A stretch of 5,172 nucleotides of DNA from Acidobacteriota bacterium (GTDB lineage Bacteria; Acidobacteriota; Terriglobia; Bryobacterales; JACQDG01). Of this stretch, positions 1 to 5,172 are shown piece after piece. Position 1 is the stretch's first letter, and each line of letters starts with the position of its first letter. Location of the stretch: assembly GCA_016201185.1 (NCBI GenBank), contig JACQDG010000172.1, positions 1 to 5,172 on the forward strand. Direction: 5' to 3'. Made by a program: the position numbers and the translations under genes. The notes beneath the pieces were generated by a model, which saw only the letters and a program-made list of their open reading frames with translations, searched no databases and was not told the origin of the DNA.

Positions 1-2220
1 GTGCTGTATGAAATGGCGACCGGGCGGGCCGCTTTCTTGGGTAGTACCACGGCGGTGATTTTCCAGGCGATCCTGGATCGGGCGCCGGCGCTGCCGTCGC
101 GGCTGAACCCGGAGCTGCCCGCCGAGCTGGAGCGGATCATCTACAAGGCGCTCGAGAAGGACCGCGATTTGCGATACCAGGCCGCCGCCGAGTTGCGGGG
201 GGATTTGAAGCGGCTGAAGCGCGACACCGATTCTTCCCGCTCCGCCGCCAGCATGGCAATTCCGGAGGCGCCTCCCAGCGGCCCAAGCGTCGCCATACCG
301 GCCGTCGCAGCCCCTGCTCGGGCAAAGTGGCCCAGGTTCGTGATCCCGGCCGGCGGAGCCGTATTGCTGGTGGCAGCCGTGGCGGCGTTTTTCTACTTCC
401 GCCGGCCGCCTGCCCTGAGCGAGCGCGACTCCATCGTGCTGGCGGATTTCAGCAACACCACGGGCGATCCGGTTTTCGAGGGAACCCTGAAGCAGGCCCT
501 GGCCGTGCAACTGGAGCAATCGCCGTACCTCAACGTCCTGCCCGAAGCGGAGGTTCGCAAGACGCTTCTTTTGATGAACCGCGCGGCCGAAGAGCGGGTC
601 GCCGGCCCGCTGGCGCGAGAGGTCTGCGAGCGAGTGGGAAGCAAGGCGATGCTGGCTGGCTCGATCAGCGGGCTGGGCAGTCATTTCGTCATTGCTCTGG
701 AGGCCATGAACTGCAGCACGGGAGCAACGCTGGCCCGGGAGCAGGTAGAGGCGGACAGCAAGGAGAAGGTGTTGCAGGCGCTGGGCAAAGCTGCCTCGGG
801 GATGCGGGGCAAGCTGGGTGAATCGCTGGCCTCGATTCAGAAACTGGATGCGCCGATCGAAGCTACTACTTCGTCGCTGGAGGCGCTGAAGGCTTTCAGC
901 CTAGGCGAGGCACAACGGGCCAAGGGGGCGGAGGCGGAGGCGGCGCCATTCTACAAGCGGGCCACCGAGCTAGACCCCAATTTCGCCCTGGCCTACGCCC
1001 GGCTGGGGACGGTTTACAGGAACACGGGCAACGACGAACCGGGTGTGGAGAACCACAAAAAGGCGTTTGAGCTGCGGGACCGGGCCAGCGAGCGGGAGAA
1101 ATTTTATATTACGGCCCACTACTACGATAGCGTTACCGGGGAAATCAACAAGGCCATAGAAGCCCTTACTCTTTGGACACAAACCTACCCACGGGATAAG
1201 ATACCGCACGGCATGCTGGCCTATTATTACGACCGCATGGGGCAGTACGAAAAAGCAGCCGAAGAAGCCCGGGAAGAGTTCCGCGTAACGGAGAGCGATG
1301 CCCTGGCCTACGGGCATCTTGCGGGCGCCTATATGGGACTGAATCGGTTCCAGGAGGCCAAGGAGATTTCAGAGAAGGCTGTTGCGCGGAAGCTCGACAG
1401 CCTCAGCACTCACGTGGGGTTGTACACAATTGCTTTCATCCAGGGTGACACGGCGGCTATGGAGCGTGAGGCCGCCTGGGCCCGCGGCAAGCCGGCCGAA
1501 TACTATGCGTTGGGGGTACAGGGCGATGCGGCGTTCGCCGCCGGGAGGCTGCGTGCGGCCAGGGAATCCTACCGCGCCGCTTCTGAGATGGCGCAAGCCG
1601 GCAACGAGAAGGAGAATGCCGCAACCATCATTGCGGAGGAAGCCGTGCGCGAAGCAATATGCGGTAACTCCCGCCTGGCGCAGGATCGAGCGGCCGCGGC
1701 GCTGGCGCTCGCCCGCACCCGGAATACCATACCGCAAGCCGCCCTGGCGCTGGCCCTGGCCGGCGACTCCGCTCAGGCGCAGAAAATCATCGACGAACTG
1801 GCCCGGCGCTACCCCTCCGACACTCTCCTGAATGCCGTGAGCCTTCCCACCGCCCACGCGGCCGCCGAGATCCACCGCGGCGCTGCCGAAAAGGCGGCGG
1901 AGCTGTTGCGCCCCGCCACACCTTATGACTTGAGCAACGCATTCGGAGGGATGCCAGTCTACCTTCGCGGCCAGGGGTATCTGCGCGCGCGGGCCGGGGC
2001 CGAGGCGGCGGCGCAATTTCAAAAGATTCTCGATCACAGAGGCGCCCTCCCTTTTCTCTACCCGCTAGCCCATCTCGGCGCGGCCCGCGCCTGGGAGCTC
2101 GCAGGCGACACCGCCAAGAGCAAGAAGCTCTACCAGGATTTTCTGGCGCTGTGGAAAGACGCCGACGCGGACGTCCCCGTCTTGAAGGAAGCCAAGCAGG
2201 AGTACGCGAAGCTGCACTAG
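1..2220 (+). CDS. PknB-type Ser/Thr protein kinase with TolB-like and TPR sensor region (5' partial)
   Basis: The C-terminal 739 codons of a membrane Ser/Thr kinase; the ATP-binding and catalytic loops lie upstream of the window. The first residues (VLYEMATGRAAF) match kinase subdomain IX, so the GTG at base 1 is an internal valine, not a start. The subdomain XI arginine is R58 in DRDLRYQ, and the kinase fold ends near residue 75. A Ser/Pro/Ala-rich linker (76-110) leads to one membrane helix (about 113-133). Next comes a TolB-like domain (about 143-280), beginning with VLADFSNTTGDPVF, and then TPR-like helical repeats (about 300-735), for example AEAAPFYKRATELDPNFALA. Expected topology is kinase in the cytoplasm and TPR region outside. 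It ends at TAG 2218-2220, convergent with the peroxidase relic 12 bases away. The family is common in Acidobacteriota; ligand and substrates are unknown. The family call is secure, the role is inferred. Confidence 0.93.
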   Translation: MLYEMATGRAAFLGSTTAVIFQAILDRAPALPSRLNPELPAELERIIYKALEKDRDLRYQAAAELRGDLKRLKRDTDSSRSAASMAIPEAPPSGPSVAIPAVAAPARAKWPRFVIPAGGAVLLVAAVAAFFYFRRPPALSERDSIVLADFSNTTGDPVFEGTLKQALAVQLEQSPYLNVLPEAEVRKTLLLMNRAAEERVAGPLAREVCERVGSKAMLAGSISGLGSHFVIALEAMNCSTGATLAREQVEADSKEKVLQALGKAASGMRGKLGESLASIQKLDAPIEATTSSLEALKAFSLGEAQRAKGAEAEAAPFYKRATELDPNFALAYARLGTVYRNTGNDEPGVENHKKAFELRDRASEREKFYITAHYYDSVTGEINKAIEALTLWTQTYPRDKIPHGMLAYYYDRMGQYEKAAEEAREEFRVTESDALAYGHLAGAYMGLNRFQEAKEISEKAVARKLDSLSTHVGLYTIAFIQGDTAAMEREAAWARGKPAEYYALGVQGDAAFAAGRLRAARESYRAASEMAQAGNEKENAATIIAEEAVREAICGNSRLAQDRAAAALALARTRNTIPQAALALALAGDSAQAQKIIDELARRYPSDTLLNAVSLPTAHAAAEIHRGAAEKAAELLRPATPYDLSNAFGGMPVYLRGQGYLRARAGAEAAAQFQKILDHRGALPFLYPLAHLGAARAWELAGDTAKSKKLYQDFLALWKDADADVPVLKEAKQEYAKLH

Positions 2221-2232
2221 ATCGGGCCGCCC

Positions 2233-2790
2233 CTACTCCTCCGTCACGCTCTCGGCGTCCTGAACTTCCCGAGGTCCGACTCGATGCCGGTAACCGCGAA
2301 CCTGCCGGCATCCAGCCAGCGCCCGTCGCGCCAGGCGACGACGCCGGTGTTGTGAAACCCCTCGTCGGTGAGGTGGGGACCGGCGTGGCAGGCGGAGCAC
2401 TGGCCCTTGCCGCGGAAGATCCGGAGCCCCTCTTGCGCCTCCGGCGAGAGGGCATCCGGCCTGCCGGCCAAGTGGCGGTCATAAGGAGAATCGCCGCTCA
2501 GGATCGAGCGGACGTAGGAGGCCAGCGCCCACGCCGGATCGTCTTCCTGCATTTCGCGGCCGAACGCCTGCCGGAAGGCGAGGCCGTATTCCGGCTCGCG
2601 GCTCAGCCGTCAGTGGATTGTCCTCCGGCGCCGGACGATACAGATCCAGCCCCAGGAGCGGTTCGCCGCTCGGCTGGGCCGCCGCCGGCCCGCGCTTGCT
2701 CGCCGGGATGCCGATCGTGGCGGCCATCACGAGGAAAAACAAGGTTCCCGCCAGCACTCTCAACGCTGCGGTGAGAACGCCCTTCAACAT
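2233..2790 (-). pseudogene. Di-heme cytochrome c peroxidase (MauG/BCCP family) relic with internal deletions
   Basis: The intact family are periplasmic two-heme enzymes of roughly 330-400 residues. The ATG at 2790 has a strong RBS and starts a signal-like segment (MLKGVLTAALRVLAGTLFFL), followed by LGLDLYRPAPEDNPLTAE, a typical mature N-terminus. The N-terminal heme region expected next is absent. After about 2602 the homology resumes in another frame with REPEYGLAFRQAFGRE and continues through CSACH (heme-binding motif, bases 2399-2385), AGPHLTDEGFHNTGV and DLGKFRTP, then stops at TGA 2246-2244. A third frame supplies ESVTEE and TAG at 2235-2233, which resembles a family C-terminus and suggests a second deletion removing the usual distal region. 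Read straight from 2790 the product is only 103 residues, ending at 2479. The family call is firm; the deletion model is inference. An assembly error is the alternative. Confidence 0.8.
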
Positions 2791-2798
2791 GACCTCTC

Positions 2799-2805
2799 CC
2801 TCCTT
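2799..2805 (-). promoter_or_regulatory. Ribosome binding site of the peroxidase gene
   Basis: On the minus strand AAGGAGG lies 8 bases before the ATG at 2790-2788. Its first base is the last base of the upstream regulator's stop codon (TGA, 2807-2805), and only 14 bases separate that stop from the ATG. This fixes the peroxidase start and suggests an operon with translational coupling between regulator and peroxidase. Confidence 0.8.
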
Positions 2806-3453
2806 CAGCGGGCGGCTGCCATCCTGGGCAGGAAATTCTCCAGCACCCAGATCTCGGACCCCGGCTCCTCGACCCACATGGCCACCCGCTTTCCGTCGGG
2901 GTGCACGCGGAGTTCCCGCAGTCCTTTCACCGGGATGGCGAGCTTCCGCGCCTCGCCGCCGAACGCCGGGATGCGCCATACACCCTCCTTATTGAGGCAC
3001 AGTACGTAGCGAGAGTCTGGCGTCCAGGAAAGCGGCCAAAGAAAGGCGTCTTTGCTCTCCGACCGGAAAACCTCGCGAGGCTCTCCTCCCTCGACCGGTG
3101 CGAGCTTCAAGCCCTTCCAATCTTCGGACACGAACGCAAGCCAGCGGCCGTCCGGTGACAGAGGTGCATTGGGAGTAGGCAGTAGCGCCTCCAGCAGCAC
3201 TTTCTCCTCTCCCGAATCGAGCCGTCGTCGCACTATCCTCCCTGGCCGGTCCACCGAATCGCGGCGGACGCACAGGACTGCGTCGCTCGTGGTGGACCAC
3301 TTTGGATAGTGACATCCCCCCTGCCATTCCTCGCTCCCCGGCAGAACCGTGGCCGACCCGTCCGCCACATCCAACTGCAACGTCTTCGTGGGGCCATCCG
3401 CTGGCAGCCCATAGACCAGCAGCGTCTTCCCGTCCGGCCGCCATATCGGGGGG
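2805..3453 (-). CDS. C-terminal propeller portion of the HTH/PD40 regulator, part 2 of 2 (out of frame)
   Basis: This continues the preceding gene in a different frame and is not an independent gene: I see no plausible start or RBS of its own near 3453. It supplies residues 476-689 of the reconstructed protein, with further PD40 motifs RPDGKTLLV (479), SPDGRWLAF (573), TPDSRYVLC (618) and HPDGKRVAM (658). The closing segment SEIWVLENFLP (673) is a characteristic ending of acidobacterial PD40 proteins. Losing it would leave the propeller without several blades, so the protein as read is probably misfolded unless the frameshift is a sequencing error. The TGA stop at 2807-2805 touches the peroxidase RBS. 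Confidence 0.85.
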
Positions 3454-4873
3454 TCCCGATGGTGCGGAAGCCCTGGCTCATCTCCCGCTCGCGGCCGGTT
3501 TCCATATCTCGCACAACGACCCTCAGGGGCCCGCCCCTCCCCAGGATCGATGGCGTGTTCACTGCGTATGCGAGGTAACGGCCGTCCGGCGACCAGTCGG
3601 GGCGGTAGGTGGGTCGCCCGTACCGCGAGACCACGGGCACGGGCTCCGAGAGGAACCGCCCGGTCTCGAGATCCATCTCCGCCACCAGGAGATCGTTTGC
3701 CCCGCTCGGCAGAGAGTAGTGGAAGGCGCCCTTGCGGCTGAACCCGAGCGGAAACACTTGGCCGGCATTGGCCTGGATCAACGCCGGCCCGCCCTGCGCG
3801 CGTCCCGCCGCAACGGCCACGCTCCAAAGCCCCAGCGCCCCATTCCGGTCACTGAAGAAAAGCACGCGGCTGCCGTCGGGCGCCCACATCGGCCCGGCAT
3901 CGTGCCCCGGATGCCGCACCAGAGGAACTTCGCGGCTCCCGTCACTTGCAAGCAGGAGGATGTCCCGCTCCGGCCCCTCCTCCGCCTGCGGGTAGTCGTA
4001 GGCGATGTATCGTCCGTCCGGAGACAGGCTCAGCCTACCTGGCGCGCGCCGGCCAAAGGACTTTACCACGCGCAACGCGCCGCTGTCAGGTGCCAGCAGC
4101 GCGATCTGCGTGGCTCCATCCTTGCGTCCACAAGCCACCAGCAACTGCCTGCCGTCCCCGGACCAGCCAGTGGCGAAGATGACCGGAGCCTCCTCGTTGC
4201 TATAGAGAACCCTGGGCTCAGCGCCTCCCGTCGTGGCCATGATGCGCAGCTCATAGATCTTCTTCCTGGTGGAAAACCAGGAGTAGGCGATGCGCTTGCC
4301 GTCCGGCGAGATCACGGGGAATTGTGCGAAATCGGGGTTCTGCGACCAGTCGCCCTTGTTGGTCAGACGGCTCTGCTTGCCGGTGGCCAGCTCGATCGCG
4401 GCCAGGTCGCCCGTGGACCAGTCGGTAAAGACCACCAGCCGGCCGTCGGTGGAGGCGCCAGAGAAGAGGTCGTTGGTCTTACCTGCCCAGAGCTGCCGCG
4501 AGACCGCCTTCCCCGAGCCTGGTTCGGCAGCCTCGACCAGCGGGTACGGCAGGCGAGGAATTCCCTTGCGCCACAGCGCCCAGCCGGATCCCAGCAATGT
4601 CACCACTACCGCCGCGGCGATCGCCAGCCGCCGGGAGACAACCCTTGCCGGGGGAGCTTCCGGTTCCGGCTGCCGCGCCGCGCGCCAGGCAGCCAGTTCC
4701 GCCGGAATCGCGTATACGCTGCTGCGTGTGCGGTGCTCGTGGCGGCGGACCGGCAGGCCCTCGTACTTCTCCCACCGGCGCACGGTGCTGACATCCCGTT
4801 GCAGGTAGGCGGCAATCTCCTTCCAGGACTCGAGCCTGGTACCCGGTTCGCTGTTGCTGGTTGTCTCCGTCAT
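3233..4873 (-). CDS. Membrane-anchored HTH regulator with PD40 beta-propeller, part 1 of 2 (frameshifted)
   Basis: This probably encodes a one-component membrane transcription regulator. Residues 14-65 form a MerR/excisionase-like helix-turn-helix (SWKEIAAYLQRDVSTVRRWE, then a wing ending SVYAIPAELAAW). A basic RR at 81-82 precedes a membrane helix (about 83-101), so the HTH should be cytoplasmic and the remainder outside, as in ToxR/CadC-type proteins. Propeller blades carry PD40 motifs: STDGRLVVF (141), SPDGKRIAY (189), SGDGRQLLV (238), SPDGRYIAY (284), APDGSRVLF (331) and SPDGRYLAY (428). The ATG at 4873 is supported by GGAGGAGG seven bases upstream. Homology holds to about residue 475; the remaining 71 residues to the stop at 3233 are out-of-frame sequence. 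Restoring one base at 3448-3453 gives a 689-residue protein ending at 2805. The regulator function is inferred from architecture; the target is unknown. Confidence 0.87.
   Translation of the reverse strand: MTETTSNSEPGTRLESWKEIAAYLQRDVSTVRRWEKYEGLPVRRHEHRTRSSVYAIPAELAAWRAARQPEPEAPPARVVSRRLAIAAAVVVTLLGSGWALWRKGIPRLPYPLVEAAEPGSGKAVSRQLWAGKTNDLFSGASTDGRLVVFTDWSTGDLAAIELATGKQSRLTNKGDWSQNPDFAQFPVISPDGKRIAYSWFSTRKKIYELRIMATTGGAEPRVLYSNEEAPVIFATGWSGDGRQLLVACGRKDGATQIALLAPDSGALRVVKSFGRRAPGRLSLSPDGRYIAYDYPQAEEGPERDILLLASDGSREVPLVRHPGHDAGPMWAPDGSRVLFFSDRNGALGLWSVAVAAGRAQGGPALIQANAGQVFPLGFSRKGAFHYSLPSGANDLLVAEMDLETGRFLSEPVPVVSRYGRPTYRPDWSPDGRYLAYAVNTPSILGRGGPLRVVVRDMETGREREMSQGFRTIGTPRYGGRTGRRCWSMGCQRMAPRRRCSWMWRTGRPRFCRGARNGRGDVTIQSGPPRATQSCASAAIRWTGQGG
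3448..3453. other. Frameshift site at a G6 (C6 on the coding strand) homopolymer
   Basis: The coding strand reads ATC GGG ACC CCC CGA here. In that frame the PD40 pattern ends after residue 475. Adding one C to the run gives TIGTPPIWRPDGKTLL, which joins the two frames with perfect blade spacing and makes the gene length 2070 bases, an exact multiple of three. The site therefore looks like a one-base loss in a homopolymer, either a mutation or a sequencing error. Confidence 0.85.
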
Positions 4874-4880
4874 GCCTCAA

Positions 4881-4888
4881 CCTCCTCC
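4881..4888 (-). promoter_or_regulatory. Ribosome binding site of the HTH/PD40 regulator
   Basis: GGAGGAGG on the minus strand, seven bases before the ATG at 4873-4871. It is strong and well spaced, and it settles the start codon. It overlaps the 3' arm of an inverted repeat in the leader (see 4884-4917). Confidence 0.8.
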
Positions 4889-4917
4889 GGCTGGACCTAG
4901 CCGGTGGCTTCCGGAGG
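4884..4917 (-). promoter_or_regulatory. Possible RBS-masking leader hairpins
   Basis: Two GC-rich inverted repeats lie just before the regulator start. The outer one pairs CCTCCGG (4917-4911) with CCGGAGG (4890-4884), covering five of the eight RBS bases. The inner one pairs CCGGCT (4904-4899) with AGCCGG (4892-4887) around a six-base loop. They share bases 4890-4887, so they cannot both form fully. This could be a translational switch or a DNA operator for autoregulation, but short GC-rich repeats are common by chance at this base composition. Confidence 0.3.
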
Positions 4918-5033
4918 TCAGACTAGGCCAACTGGGCCTCGGCGGCAACAGGCATTAGCGCTCACCTCCGCTCTTGACCGAAGTTTACTCCTGATGCGCG
5001 GTCATTCCGGAGCGCCACCTTCTATCCCCCGCG
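4918..5033. other. Non-coding stretch between the regulator leader and the kinase remnant
   Basis: No open reading frame with recognisable protein similarity, RNA gene or strong promoter is visible on either strand. The regulator promoter should lie here or just beyond, because the operon reads leftward from 4873. I could find no convincing -35/-10 pair: the best candidate, CGGTCA then 17 bases then TAATGC on the minus strand, matches consensus poorly. Confidence 0.5.
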
Positions 5034-5147
5034 GACAAAGAAAGTGCACGCAAGCCCTACCAGGACTTTCTCGCCTCGTGGAAGGATGCCGATCCGGACG
5101 TTCCTGTCTTGAGGGAAGCCAGGCAGGAGTACGCGAAGCTGCAATAG
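5034..5147 (+). pseudogene. Orphan 3' end of a second kinase/TPR gene (remnant)
   Basis: Thirty-seven codons ending in TAG (5145-5147) match the tail of the kinase/TPR protein at the left of the window. The peptide begins DKESARKPYQDFLASWKDAD and ends REARQEYAKLQ. Over the last 31 residues I count 25 identities with residues 709-739 of that protein, and 81 of 96 bases identical over 2125-2220 versus 5052-5147, with many differences at synonymous sites. Upstream the frame stays open only to a TGA at 4992-4994, without kinase/TPR similarity or a start with an RBS. The rest of this paralog is therefore missing. It is a gene relic, not a functional small protein, as far as the sequence shows. Confidence 0.8.
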
Positions 5148-5172
5148 ACTCCCGACCTCGTAACGAAAAGCA

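Noticed and set aside
1369..2037. Minus-strand open frame (222 codons) opposite the TPR region
   Set aside because: It is antisense to a well-supported coding region and its Gly/Arg/Gln-rich sequence shows no family features.
2221..2232. Terminator between the convergent genes
   Set aside because: Only 12 bases lie between the kinase stop and the peroxidase relic, with no stem-loop and no T-run.
3448..3453. Programmed -1 ribosomal frameshifting
   Set aside because: The codons ACC CCC CGA do not form a canonical X XXY YYZ slippery heptamer, and I see no stop-proximal or pseudoknot arrangement. A simple indel explains the data better, though transcript slippage cannot be excluded.
3302..4900. 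Long plus-strand open frame (532 codons) opposite the regulator
   Set aside because: It lies wholly antisense to a clear HTH/PD40 gene, lacks recognisable domains, and is rich in Pro/Arg/Ala as expected from GC-rich shadow frames.
4975..5004. Inverted repeat TGACCG / CGGTCA as a regulator operator
   Set aside because: A six-base repeat with an 18-base spacer is expected by chance in an interval of this length.
2125..5147. Direct repeats at 2125-2220 and 5052-5147 as ends of a mobile element
   Set aside because: They are coding 3' ends of paralogous genes with many synonymous differences, no transposase lies between them, and no terminal inverted repeats are visible.

Overview
The window looks like a piece of an Acidobacteriota genome (Solibacter/Bryobacter-like). 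The evidence is high G+C, a Ser/Thr kinase fused through one membrane helix to a TolB-like and TPR sensor region, and a membrane-anchored helix-turn-helix protein carrying a PD40 (WD40-like) beta-propeller. Both architectures are strongly expanded in that phylum. The taxonomic call is inferred from protein style only.

Layout. Positions 1-2220 (+) hold the 3' part of a PknB-type kinase/TPR gene whose start and catalytic core lie before the window. On the minus strand and convergent with it is a two-gene operon read from 4873 down to about 2233. The first gene is the HTH-membrane-propeller regulator (4873 to 2805), broken by a one-base frameshift at a six-G run (3448-3453). The second is a di-heme cytochrome c peroxidase (MauG/BCCP-like) gene (2790 to about 2233) that looks like a relic. 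It keeps its ribosome binding site, signal sequence, N-terminal motif and C-terminal heme region. The middle, with the first heme site, and most of the end appear to be deleted. Positions 4874-5033 are non-coding leader/intergenic DNA with a possible RBS-masking hairpin. Positions 5034-5147 (+) are an orphan 3' end of a second kinase/TPR gene, a diverged paralog of the gene at the left edge.

Function. Both intact architectures place a cytoplasmic output domain (kinase, or DNA-binding HTH) on one side of a single membrane helix and a large repeat sensor domain on the other. The regulator and peroxidase were probably once translationally coupled and served one envelope or redox-related role, but the peroxidase can no longer be a working enzyme as read. 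The most notable property of the window is its concentration of lesions: one frameshift, at least two apparent internal deletions and one truncated paralog within about 2.9 kb. This may be real gene decay at a rearrangement site or an assembly/sequencing problem. I see no convincing new biological system, CRISPR array, RNA gene or insertion sequence.
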